From Sphingomonas sp. (lineage in GTDB: Bacteria; Pseudomonadota; Alphaproteobacteria; Sphingomonadales; Sphingomonadaceae), in NCBI RefSeq assembly GCF_017745215.1, contig NZ_JAGHZV010000017.1, positions 62,001 through 126,000 on the forward strand: DNA of 64,000 nt, read 5' to 3'. Position numbers and translations under genes: made by a program. The first letter of the stretch is position 1, and each line of letters starts with the position of its first letter. Positions 27,230-36,616 of this stretch are shown piece by piece. The notes below the pieces were generated by a model. That model was given only the letters and a program-made list of their open reading frames with translations. It ran no database searches and was not told the origin of the DNA.

Positions 27230-27757
27230 ATGAAGATTGCGCCGGGCTTGGCGATGCCGGGCGCGCGGGCTAGGCGCTCGGGCGTGCCTCGCCCGAGCTA
27301 TCTCATCGCGCTGGGATCGAACCTGCGCTCGCGCCACGGCTCGCCCGAGCGGACGATCGCGGCGGCGATCGCGGCGCTGGCCGGCGTGGTCGCGGTGTCG
27401 CCGATCCTGCGCACGCCGCCGCTGGGACCGTCGAACCGCCGCTTCGCCAATGCCGCGGCGCTGGTCGAGAGCGACGAGGCGCCGCCCGCGCTGCTCCGCC
27501 GGCTGAAGGCGATCGAGCGCGACTTCGGCCGGCGGCGTGGGGTGCGCTGGGGCGCGAGGGTGCTCGACCTCGACATCATCCTCTGGTCCGGGGGGCCGTG
27601 GCACGGCGAGGGCCTGGTCGTCCCGCACCCGGCGTTTCGCGAGCGCGGCTTCGTGCTCGAGCCGCTGCTGGCGGTGGCGCCCGAGTGGCGCGACCCGCTG
27701 ACCGGGCTGAGCATCCGCCAGCTCGCCGCGCGGCTGCGGCGCGCCCGACGGCGTTGA
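27230..27757 (+). CDS. folK: 2-amino-4-hydroxy-6-hydroxymethyldihydropteridine pyrophosphokinase
   Basis: HPPK transfers pyrophosphate from ATP to 6-hydroxymethyl-dihydropterin in folate biosynthesis. The frame contains SYLIALGSNLRSRHG, SPILRTPPLGPSNRRFANAA, FGRRRGVRWGARVLDLDIIL (with the magnesium-binding DLDI) and VPHPAFRERGFVLEPL, all hallmarks of FolK. The start is uncertain: ATG 27230 gives 175 residues with an unusual N-terminal extension, while GTG 27284 gives 157 residues beginning directly before SYLIALGSN, closer to the family length. It is divergent from the S41 peptidase gene and followed by tRNA-Lys. Confidence 0.92.
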   Translation: MKIAPGLAMPGARARRSGVPRPSYLIALGSNLRSRHGSPERTIAAAIAALAGVVAVSPILRTPPLGPSNRRFANAAALVESDEAPPALLRRLKAIERDFGRRRGVRWGARVLDLDIILWSGGPWHGEGLVVPHPAFRERGFVLEPLLAVAPEWRDPLTGLSIRQLAARLRRARRR

Positions 27758-27797
27758 CCCGCGGCCTCCCCGCGCCTAGGGGGCCGGGCACTGGTGC

Positions 27798-27873
27798 GGG
27801 CTCGTAGCTCAGTCGGTAGAGCAACGGACTTTTAATCTGTAGGTCCCGGGTTCGAATCCCGGCGAGCCCACCA
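27798..27873 (+). tRNA. tRNA-Lys (anticodon TTT), CCA encoded
   Basis: A 76-base cloverleaf: acceptor GGGCTCG pairs with CGAGCCC, followed by discriminator A and encoded CCA (27871-27873). The anticodon loop CTTTTAA holds TTT at 27831-27833 on a five-pair stem with one G-U. GGTTCGAATCC forms the T-arm. It reads codons AAA/AAG. Confidence 0.98.
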
Positions 27874-27922
27874 GTTTCCGGGACCGGCATTCGCTTCCGC
27901 GGCCTGCCTCGCGCTTGAGACG

Positions 27923-27941
27923 TGTAATACTATTTGGTACA
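27923..27941 (+). promoter_or_regulatory. Probable parDE promoter/operator
   Basis: TGTAATACTATTTGGTACA is an imperfect inverted repeat (TGTA...TACA) in an AT-rich patch 30 bases before the parD start, and it contains TAATAC/TACTAT as a possible -10. Type II antitoxins bind such palindromes to repress their own operon. The -35 is not clear. Confidence 0.5.
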
Positions 27942-27971
27942 AGCCGGCCCCACCAGACGGGAACGACGGCG

Positions 27972-28220
27972 ATGGCGCGCAACACCTCAGTGACGATCGG
28001 CGATCACTTTACCGGCTTCATCAGCGAGCAGGTGCAGACGGGGCGCTACGGTTCGGCCAGCGATGTCGTGCGGGCAGGACTTCGGCTCCTCGAAGCGCAC
28101 GAGGCGAGGGTGAAGGCGCTGCAGGACGCGCTGGTCGCCGGGGAGCAGTCCGGCGAGCCGCAGGCCTTCGACTTCGAGGCGTTCAAGGCCCGCAAGCGCG
28201 CCGAGCATGAGGGCGGATGA
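27972..28220 (+). CDS. parD: ParD-type antitoxin (ribbon-helix-helix)
   Basis: The 82-residue protein opens MARNTSVTIGDHFTGFISEQ and contains GRYGSASDVVRAGLRLLEAHE, the ribbon-helix-helix DNA-binding signature of ParD/CopG antitoxins. The C-terminal acidic tail (FDFEAFKARKRAEHEGG) would wrap and neutralise the toxin. It normally dimerises, inhibits ParE and represses the operon. The stop overlaps the parE start (ATGA at 28217-28220). It lies just downstream of tRNA-Lys. Confidence 0.92.
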   Translation: MARNTSVTIGDHFTGFISEQVQTGRYGSASDVVRAGLRLLEAHEARVKALQDALVAGEQSGEPQAFDFEAFKARKRAEHEGG

Positions 28221-28510
28221 AGGCGCTCGCCTTCACGCCTGCCGCGGCGGCCGACATCGAGGCCATCTGGGATTACAGCGCGGCGACCTGGGGACCGGAC
28301 CAGGCCGACCGCTACACCGATGCAATCCGCGACGCCTGCGAGGCGGCGGCAGCGGGGCGACGGCGGGGACGGCTCGCCGACGTGCGGCCCGGCTATCTGA
28401 AGCTCTCGACCGGCTCGCACATGATCTACTTCCGCGACCACGGCAGCCTGCTGGAGATCGTGCGCGTCCTGCACCTCAGGCAGGATGCGGAGCGCCACCT
28501 CGGCGGCTGA
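28217..28510 (+). CDS. parE: ParE-type toxin (RelE/ParE superfamily)
   Basis: The 97-residue protein begins MKALAFTPAAAADIEAIWDY, the ParE N-terminal helix pair, and has YLKLSTGSHMIYFRDHGSLLEIVRVLH, the typical beta-sheet with the conserved arginine and final hydrophobic strand. ParE toxins usually poison DNA gyrase; some family members act on ribosomes. It is translationally coupled to parD. The stop codon directly abuts that of the convergent FAD oxidoreductase gene (28511), so the pair is tightly packed in the genome. Confidence 0.92.
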   Translation: MKALAFTPAAAADIEAIWDYSAATWGPDQADRYTDAIRDACEAAAAGRRRGRLADVRPGYLKLSTGSHMIYFRDHGSLLEIVRVLHLRQDAERHLGG

Positions 28511-30166
28511 TCACTGGCCCGCCAGATGCTGGTGGATCGACGCCACCACCTGCGCCCCGTCGCCCGCCGCCGCGGCGACGCGCTTGACCGATTCGGAGCG
28601 GACGTCGCCGATCGCGAAGATGCCGCGGACATTGGTCTCGAGCGGCAGGCGGCCGTGCGACGCTTCGCCGCCGGTGCGGATGAAGCCGCGCTGGTCGAGC
28701 GCGATGCCGGTGCCGTCGAGCCAGTCGCTGTTGGGCTCGGCGCCGATGAACAGGAACAGGTGGCGCGCCGGCACCGCCTTCTCGCCGTCGCTGCAGCGGC
28801 ACACCACGGCGGTGAGCGAGCCTTCGCTCCCCTCGACACCCACCGGCGCCGCGCCTTCGATCAGCTCGATGTTGGGCTGCGACTTGATCCGGTCGATGAG
28901 GTAGCGCGACATGGTGTCGGCCAGCGGCCGGCGGACGACCATCGTCACCTTGGCGACTTTCCCTGCCAGGAAAACCGCCGCCTGCCCCGCCGAATTGCCG
29001 CCGCCGACGAGCATGACATGCTGGCCCGAGCACAGCCGCCCCTCGACCGGCGAGGCCCAGAAATGGACGTGCGAGCCTTCATAGGCCTCGATCCCGGGCA
29101 CTTCGAGCCGGCGGTAGCGCGCGCCCGTGGCGATCACGATCGCGCGGGCGGCGGCGCGCTCGCCATTGGCCAGCACCACGACGTGGCGATGCGGCTCGCC
29201 CTCGTGGAGGTCGAGGCTGCCGGCCTCGTCGGGGATCGCCATCTCGACCCCGAACTTCTGCGCCTGGGTGAAGGCGCGCGCGGTCAGCGCCAGTCCCGAG
29301 ATGCCGGTGGGAAAGCCGAGGAAATTCTCGATCCGCGCCGAGGCGCCCGCCTGGCCGCCGAAGGCGCGGCAATCGAGCGTGAGCACGCTCAGCCCCTCCG
29401 ACCCCGCGTACACCGAGGCGGCGAGCCCGGCGGGGCCGGCACCGACGATGATCGCGTCATAGACCCTGTCCGGGTCGATCGCCGAGACCATCCCGAGGCA
29501 GCGCGCCAGCGCATTCTCGGGCGGACGGCGGAGCAGCTCGCCATTGGGGCAGAGCACGATCGGCAGGTCCTCGAGCTCGACGTGGAAGCGGTCGATCAGC
29601 GTCTGCGCGCAGCCGTCCGAGCCGGGGTCGAGGCGGACGTGGGGATGGCCGTTGCGCGCGAGGAAATTCTCGAGCTGGACGACATAGGCGTCGTCGGCCC
29701 GGCCGACGATCACCGGGCCCCCGCCGCCGACCTCGATCAGCCCGACGCGGCGCAGGATCAGCGCGCGCATGATCCGCTCGCCGAGATCCGCCTCGGCGAT
29801 CAGCAGCGCGCGGAGGCGATCGGGCGAGACGACGAGCGCGTCGACGTCGCTCGCCGCCTCGGCGTCGACCAGCGACGGCCGATCGGAGAGCTGGGCGAGC
29901 TCGCCGAGGAAGGCGCCGGGGCCGTGCGTTACGATCAGCTCGGGCGCGCGGCCGGCATTGTGCTGGGTCACGTTCACCGCGCCGTCCAGGATCACGCTGA
30001 TCCCCAGCCCCTTCTGCCCGGTGCGGAACAGCATCTTGCCCTTGGCGTAGCGCTGGGGCTCGGCGAAGCGGCGGACGCGGTCGATCTCCCCCGCGGTGAG
30101 CACGGGGAACATCTGCGCGCGGCGCGTGTCGATGACCGACGGGGCGGTGGCAGTGGCGACGTTCAT
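28511..30166 (-). CDS. cNMP-binding domain fused to thioredoxin-reductase-like FAD/NAD(P) oxidoreductase
   Basis: The 551-residue protein has an N-terminal cyclic-nucleotide-binding domain (about 15-130, with GAFLGELAQLSDRPSLVDAEA), a short thioredoxin-like region (about 150-230), and a C-terminal FAD/NAD(P)-binding module with DAIIVGAGPAGLAASVYAGSE and VMLVGGGNSAGQAAVFLA. In thioredoxin reductase a redox CxxC precedes the NAD(P) motif; here the aligned place reads HFWASPVEGRLCSG, so the cysteine pair is missing. It therefore should not reduce thioredoxin by the usual route. ATG 30166 has AGGAGA just upstream. Function is unknown; sensing a cyclic nucleotide to control electron transfer is inferred from the fusion. 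Confidence 0.88.
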   Translation of the reverse strand: MNVATATAPSVIDTRRAQMFPVLTAGEIDRVRRFAEPQRYAKGKMLFRTGQKGLGISVILDGAVNVTQHNAGRAPELIVTHGPGAFLGELAQLSDRPSLVDAEAASDVDALVVSPDRLRALLIAEADLGERIMRALILRRVGLIEVGGGGPVIVGRADDAYVVQLENFLARNGHPHVRLDPGSDGCAQTLIDRFHVELEDLPIVLCPNGELLRRPPENALARCLGMVSAIDPDRVYDAIIVGAGPAGLAASVYAGSEGLSVLTLDCRAFGGQAGASARIENFLGFPTGISGLALTARAFTQAQKFGVEMAIPDEAGSLDLHEGEPHRHVVVLANGERAAARAIVIATGARYRRLEVPGIEAYEGSHVHFWASPVEGRLCSGQHVMLVGGGNSAGQAAVFLAGKVAKVTMVVRRPLADTMSRYLIDRIKSQPNIELIEGAAPVGVEGSEGSLTAVVCRCSDGEKAVPARHLFLFIGAEPNSDWLDGTGIALDQRGFIRTGGEASHGRLPLETNVRGIFAIGDVRSESVKRVAAAAGDGAQVVASIHQHLAGQ

Positions 30167-30315
30167 GACTCTCCTGGGGATTCGAAACCTCGCCCCAGCA
30201 TAGCGGCTCGCCGCGCGGCGCGAAGCCATACGGTAGTTTGATTCTTTCCGTCCCCGTGGCGCTCCACTTCGTCCCAGCTACGGCCAGCCGATGCGTCGCC
30301 GGGATCAAACGGACT

Positions 30316-30330
30316 TGATACTTTATATCA
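30316..30330 (+). promoter_or_regulatory. Candidate Fur/Zur-like operator upstream of the ZnuD-like receptor
   Basis: TGATA-CTTTA-TATCA is an inverted repeat in an AT-rich patch 55 bases before the receptor ATG. Its size, AT content and place fit a Fur-family (Zur) box. I cannot confirm the regulator. Confidence 0.45.
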
Positions 30331-30384
30331 TCCCCGGTACCGCAGCGCAGCATAGTCGCCAAAACCGAATCACAAGGATCCTCG

Positions 30385-32553
30385 ATGCTCCGCAGCCTGT
30401 TGCTTGCCAGCGCCGCCGCCGTTCTCGCCACGCCCGCGCATGCCGACGACACGCCGCCCAATCCGCCTGCCGCGGCGACCGCGCCGGCCGATTCCGCGAG
30501 CGACGACAATGGCCAGCAGGCCAACCAGGGCAATGAGATCATCGTCACCGCGCCGATCGAGCACAGCGAGCAGGACGTGCTTGCCGGCACCTCGGTGGTG
30601 AGCGGCGAGGAGCTGACCCGCGACCTCAAGCCGACGATAGGCGAGACGCTGGAGCACCAGCCGGGCGTGTCCGCCACCTCGTTCGGCCCCAATGCCTCGC
30701 GCCCGATCCTGCGCGGCTTCCAGGGCGATCGCATCCGCGTGCTCTCCGACGGGATCGGCTCGATCGACGTGTCGAACACCTCGGCCGACCATGCGGTGAT
30801 CATCGATCCGCTGCTCGCCGAGCGGATCGAAGTGCTGCGCGGCCCCTCGGCGCTGCTGTTCGGCTCGTCGGCAGTGGGCGGCGTGGTCAATGTGATCGAC
30901 CGGCGCATTCCGCGCTCGGTGCCCGAGAAGGGCTATCGGCTCGACGGGATCGCGACCTATGGCTCGGCAGCGAACGAGCGTTCGGTGGCGGGCGCGGGCG
31001 ACGCCGCGGTGGGCAGCCACTTCGTCGTCCATGCCGATGCGTCCTACACCAAGTCCGACGACCTCCATGTCGGCGGCTATGTGCTGACGCCGAGCGCACG
31101 CGCCGCGGCGCTCGCGGCCGCCGCCGGCCCGACCTTGCCCGACGATCCCGACTTCGCCGCCGCCGCCGCGCTCAAGGACAAGTTGCCCAACAGCGGCGGC
31201 GAGACCTGGACCGCGGGCGTCGGCGCCGCGCTGATCACCGACGGCGGCAACATCGGCGTCTCCTACAGCCATTACGACAGCCTCTACGGCGTGCCGATCC
31301 GCTATGCGACCGAGAGCGGGCAGGAGCAGGAAGCGCCGCGGCTCGACGTGGTCCAGAACCGCTATGATCTCCGCGCGGAGGTCGACACCGGCGACGGCAT
31401 CCTCAAGCAGATTCGCCTGCGCGCAGCGGCGGCCGACTATCGCCACTATGAGCTCGAGGAAGACGGCGCGATCGGCACCGCCTTCTACAACAACGGCCTC
31501 GAAGGCCGCGTCGAGCTGGTCCAGGCCAAGCGCGGCGGCTGGTCGGGCGCGAGCGGGGTGCAGTTCTTCGACCGCAACTTCAACGTCGTCGGCGACGAGG
31601 CCTTCCTGCCGCGCAACGAGACGGTGCAGACCGGCTTCTTCACGCTCCAGCAGTTCGACTTCGGCGGACTCAAGGCCGAGGGCGGGCTGCGCTACGAGAC
31701 CACGTCGCTCGACGCGAAGACGCTCGACGGCGACCTGCGCTTCTTCGGCGGCAAGCGCGACTTCCAGACGCTGTCGGGCTCGCTCGGCGCTTCCTACGGC
31801 ATCGCCGACGGCTGGCGGATCGGCGTGAACCTGTCGCGCACCGCGCGCGCGCCTTCGGCCGAGGAGCTGTTCGCCAACGGGCCGCACGCGGGCACCGAAT
31901 CCTACGTGCTCGGCAACCCCGACTTCCGCGTCGAGAAGAGCTGGGGCGTCGAAGCGACGCTCCACGGCCACAGCGACGTCTTCAACCTCGACGGCTCGGT
32001 CTATTACAACTGGTTCTCGAACTTCATCTACGACGCCCAGGTTTCGCAATCGGTGTGCGAGGCCGCGGCGGCGCCGAGCGGGCGTGACGTCGACCTGCCC
32101 TGCTTCCAGAACCTCCAGGCCGATGCGCGCTATTACGGCGCCGAGCTCGACCTCTCGGCCAAGGTCGCCGAGATCGGCGGCACGACGATCAACGTCGACG
32201 GCCTCGGCGATTATGTCCATGCCGAGATCAGCGGCGTCGGCCCGGCGCCGCGCATCCCGCCGCTGCGCGTGCTCGGCGGGATCGAGGCGCAGAGCGACAA
32301 GGTCAACGGCCGGCTGGAAGTCGAGCACGTCTTCGACCAGCACCGCCTCGCCGCCTTCGAGACGCCGACCGACGGCTATACGATGGTCAACGCCTCGGTC
32401 GCGCTGACGCCGTTCAACGGCAACCGCACGAGCTTCACGCTGAGCGCGAACAACCTCTTCGACGTCGATGCGCGGCGGCACTCGAGCTATCTGAAGGACT
32501 TCGCTCCGCTGGCGGGCCGCGACATCCGGCTGACGGTGCGGCTGGCGATCTGA
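30385..32553 (+). CDS. TonB-dependent outer membrane receptor, ZnuD-like
   Basis: The 722-residue product has a signal peptide (ending PAHA), a TonB box-like NEIIVTAP, a plug domain (GETLEHQPGVSATSFGPNA, IEVLRGPSALLFGSSAVGGV) and a large 22-strand barrel ending in LTVRLAI. NPDFRVEKSWGVEATLHG and ARRHSSYLKDFAPLAGRDIR are close to the ZnuD group, which imports zinc (or heme) across the outer membrane; a histidine/acidic loop (HDS...) supports metal binding. AAGGA precedes ATG 30385. A Fur/Zur-like palindrome upstream suggests induction in zinc limitation. Substrate is inferred from similarity. Confidence 0.85.
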   Translation: MLRSLLLASAAAVLATPAHADDTPPNPPAAATAPADSASDDNGQQANQGNEIIVTAPIEHSEQDVLAGTSVVSGEELTRDLKPTIGETLEHQPGVSATSFGPNASRPILRGFQGDRIRVLSDGIGSIDVSNTSADHAVIIDPLLAERIEVLRGPSALLFGSSAVGGVVNVIDRRIPRSVPEKGYRLDGIATYGSAANERSVAGAGDAAVGSHFVVHADASYTKSDDLHVGGYVLTPSARAAALAAAAGPTLPDDPDFAAAAALKDKLPNSGGETWTAGVGAALITDGGNIGVSYSHYDSLYGVPIRYATESGQEQEAPRLDVVQNRYDLRAEVDTGDGILKQIRLRAAAADYRHYELEEDGAIGTAFYNNGLEGRVELVQAKRGGWSGASGVQFFDRNFNVVGDEAFLPRNETVQTGFFTLQQFDFGGLKAEGGLRYETTSLDAKTLDGDLRFFGGKRDFQTLSGSLGASYGIADGWRIGVNLSRTARAPSAEELFANGPHAGTESYVLGNPDFRVEKSWGVEATLHGHSDVFNLDGSVYYNWFSNFIYDAQVSQSVCEAAAAPSGRDVDLPCFQNLQADARYYGAELDLSAKVAEIGGTTINVDGLGDYVHAEISGVGPAPRIPPLRVLGGIEAQSDKVNGRLEVEHVFDQHRLAAFETPTDGYTMVNASVALTPFNGNRTSFTLSANNLFDVDARRHSSYLKDFAPLAGRDIRLTVRLAI

Positions 32554-32642
32554 GGCACTGCCATGCGGCGGATCGGGATCGACCGCCTTTGCGGCGAAGA
32601 CGGTCTCCCCTTGCGCGCGCGCATTGCCTATAGCCGCGCGCG

Positions 32643-33455
32643 ATGACCGAAGACGCTCTCGCCCGCATCGCCGCCGCGCTCGAACGCCTCGCGCCGCCGC
32701 CGCCCGCCGCGGCCGATCCGCACACGCACCCCGCCTATGTCTGGCGTGACGGCGCGCTGGCCGCGGCGCGCGCGTTCAAGCCGCTGCCGCTCGCGATGCT
32801 CCACGGCGTCGACACGCAGCGCGACGCGCTCGTCGGCAACCTCGATCGCCTCGCCGCCGGCCATGCCGCGCAGGACGTCCTGCTCTGGGGCGCGCGCGGC
32901 ACCGGCAAGTCGGCGCTGGTCAAGGCGAGCGTCGCCGAGATCCAGGCGCGCGGCGGCAACATCGCGCTGGTCGAGGCGGTCACCACCCACCTCGACACGC
33001 TGCCCGAGCTGTTCGCCACGATCGCCAGAGCGCCGCGCGCCTACGCGATCTTCCTCGACGACCTCGGCTTCGACGCCGCTGCCGACGGCCGCGCGCTGCG
33101 CTCGCTGCTCGAGGGCGGCGCCGAGGCGCGGCCGGCCAACGCGCGGCTGATCGTCACGTCGAACCGCCGCCATTTGATCCCGCGCGACATCGCCGAACAG
33201 TCGAGCGCCATCAACCCTCGCGACTCGATCGACGACAGCCTCGCGCTCGCCGACCGTTTCGGGCTCAGCCTCGGCTTCCACGCGATCGACCAGGACACCT
33301 ATGTCGCGATCGTCGGCCATTATGCCGAGGCGCACGGCCTCGCCTTCGACCCAGCCGAGGCGATCAACTGGGCAACGCGCCGCGGCAGCCGCTCGGGCCG
33401 TGTGGCATGGCAATATGTCGTCGACCTCGCGGGGCGAAACGGGAAGGCCCTCTAA
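32643..33455 (+). CDS. DUF815 family AAA-type ATPase
   Basis: The 270-residue protein is a P-loop ATPase: Walker A GARGTGKS (83-90), Walker B YAIFLDDLGF, sensor-like RLIVTSNRRHLIPRD, and a C-terminal helical lid (about 215-265). This matches DUF815, an ATPase family found in most alphaproteobacteria whose biological role is not established. It follows the receptor gene on the same strand after 89 bases, and converges with uup across a hairpin terminator. Confidence 0.88.
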   Translation: MTEDALARIAAALERLAPPPPAAADPHTHPAYVWRDGALAAARAFKPLPLAMLHGVDTQRDALVGNLDRLAAGHAAQDVLLWGARGTGKSALVKASVAEIQARGGNIALVEAVTTHLDTLPELFATIARAPRAYAIFLDDLGFDAAADGRALRSLLEGGAEARPANARLIVTSNRRHLIPRDIAEQSSAINPRDSIDDSLALADRFGLSLGFHAIDQDTYVAIVGHYAEAHGLAFDPAEAINWATRRGSRSGRVAWQYVVDLAGRNGKAL

Positions 33456-33482
33456 AACCCTCTCCCCTCGGGGGAGAGGGTT
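33456..33482. terminator. Bidirectional hairpin terminator between DUF815 ATPase and uup
   Basis: AACCCTCTCCCC and GGGGAGAGGGTT form a perfect 12-base stem around TCG. It overlaps the space between two convergent genes (stops at 33455 and 33485), with an A-rich side (TAAAA) on the left giving a T-run in the minus-strand transcript. Confidence 0.8.
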
Positions 33483-33484
33483 AG

Positions 33485-35266
<1,782 letters not shown>

Positions 35267-35340
35267 GTCGGGCGGCTAGATGGCGGTGCGAGGCGCGGCA
35301 GGCAAGCGGTTCGATACAGGCTTTCCGCCTTCCCCCAAAC

Positions 35341-35447
35341 CGTCACCCCGGCCTTGCGCCGGGGCCCACTCATCCTCGCCGGCCGAACGCCGATCTCTAC
35401 TCCAGCCCTCGCCTCCGGGTGGGCCCCGGCACAAGGCCGGGGTGACG
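35341..35447. repeat. Dispersed palindromic repeat, family B
   Basis: Left arm CGTCACCCCGGCCTTGCGCC followed by GGGGCCCAC, and right arm GTGGGCCCCGGCACAAGGCC ending GGGGTGACG at 35447. Similar copies lie at 43421-43519 and 56553-56659. It fills the space between uup and the PepSY gene. Confidence 0.9.
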
Positions 35448-35548
35448 GTGGAGTGGAACATCGACAGGACTGAAGTCACGGCAGGTGTGCCCCCCAGGTT
35501 ACACTGAGCTAACAGCCGCGTTCAGGGGCTATTCAATGCCCGGCCCCT

Positions 35549-35890
35549 ATGCGAGACGCCATGGCAATGCTGGCGAACCTTGGATTGAGCCTCGCGCTGG
35601 CCGCAGCGGCGTCTCCCGCCGTGGCGAGCCCCGTGGCCGCGCCCGGTCCGCACGGCCGCTTCCAGGAGATGCAGTTCGTCCGCGCCTCGGTCCAGCGCAA
35701 CCAGGACAATCTGTCGGCGCGCGAGATCGTCGAGCGCGTCAAGCCGCTGATGGGCGATGCGACCTACCTCGGCTTTCTCTATGATCCGGCCACGAACATT
35801 TACACGCTCAAATTCCTGCGCAATGGATCGGTGATCTGGGTGGATGTTGACGCCCGCACCGGCAGGGTCCTCCGGCGTTCGGGGAACTAG
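35549..35890 (+). CDS. Small secreted PepSY-like protein upstream of a two-component system
   Basis: The 113-residue product has an Ala-rich signal peptide (about 1-26, ending SPAVAS). The mature part has SAREIVERVKPLMGDATYLGFLYD and YTLKFLRNGSVIWVDVDARTG, the one-PepSY-unit layout of small periplasmic proteins that often precede PhoP-type regulator genes. It probably modulates the sensor kinase or a periplasmic protease. It is transcribed with the response regulator gene (gap 54 bases). Start could be 35549, 35561 or 35567. Confidence 0.8.
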   Translation: MRDAMAMLANLGLSLALAAAASPAVASPVAAPGPHGRFQEMQFVRASVQRNQDNLSAREIVERVKPLMGDATYLGFLYDPATNIYTLKFLRNGSVIWVDVDARTGRVLRRSGN

Positions 35891-35944
35891 GGCGGGCAAC
35901 GAAGTGAGACCGCGCTCACCCGCGCGCGAGAGGGAAAACAGCCA

Positions 35945-36616
35945 ATGCGTCTCTTGATCGTCGAAGACGAACCCAACCTCGGCAACCAGCTCCGCAATGC
36001 GCTCGAAGGCGCGGGCTATGCCGTCGACCTCGCCCGCGACGGCGAGGAAGGCCATTATCTCGGTGCCAACGAGCAATATGACGCGGTCATCCTCGACCTC
36101 GGCCTGCCCGAGATCGACGGGCTGACCGTGCTCGACCGCTGGCGCAAGGAAGGCCGGGTGATGCCGGTGCTGGTGCTGACGGCGCGCGACAGCTGGTCGG
36201 ACAAGGTCGCCGGGCTCGATGCCGGCGCCGACGATTATGTCGCCAAGCCGTTCCAGACCGAGGAGCTGATCGCTCGCCTGCGCGCGCTGATCCGCCGCGC
36301 CTCGGGCAATGCCTCGGCCGAGCTGATCGCCGGCGACATCCGCCTCGACACGCGCTCGGGCAAGGTCACCAAGGACGGCGAGCCGGTGAAGCTCACCGCG
36401 CAGGAATACAAGCTGCTCAGCTACCTGCTCCACCACAAGGGCAAGGTGGTCAGCCGCACCGAGCTGATCGAGCATATCTACGACCAGGACTTCGACCGCG
36501 ATTCGAACACGATCGAAGTCTTCGTCACGCGCATCCGCAAGAAGCTCGGGCCCGACGTCATCACCACCATCCGGGGCCTCGGCTACAGCCTCGAGGAGCC
36601 CGCCGGGGTCGCCTGA
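35945..36616 (+). CDS. OmpR/PhoP-family response regulator
   Basis: The 223-residue protein has a receiver domain with VEDEPN, the phosphoacceptor D51 in AVILDLGLPE, T of LTARDSW and K of VAKPFQTEE, and a C-terminal winged helix (LTAQEYKLLSYLLHHKGKVVS, DSNTIEVFVTRIRKK). It controls transcription after phosphorylation by the downstream kinase; the order PepSY-regulator-kinase and sequence resemble PhoP. Its stop overlaps the kinase start (TGATG). Targets are unknown. Confidence 0.95.
   Translation: MRLLIVEDEPNLGNQLRNALEGAGYAVDLARDGEEGHYLGANEQYDAVILDLGLPEIDGLTVLDRWRKEGRVMPVLVLTARDSWSDKVAGLDAGADDYVAKPFQTEELIARLRALIRRASGNASAELIAGDIRLDTRSGKVTKDGEPVKLTAQEYKLLSYLLHHKGKVVSRTELIEHIYDQDFDRDSNTIEVFVTRIRKKLGPDVITTIRGLGYSLEEPAGVA

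Noticed and set aside
25664..27757. A 697-codon plus-strand frame ending in folK
   Set aside because: Only the last 160-175 codons look like folK; the rest is antisense to the S41 peptidase gene.
27841..27873. Attachment site of an integrated island at tRNA-Lys
   Set aside because: No duplicated 3' tRNA segment and no integrase gene is present nearby.
30370..32481. A 703-codon minus-strand frame
   Set aside because: It is antisense to the TonB-dependent receptor and lacks any domain.
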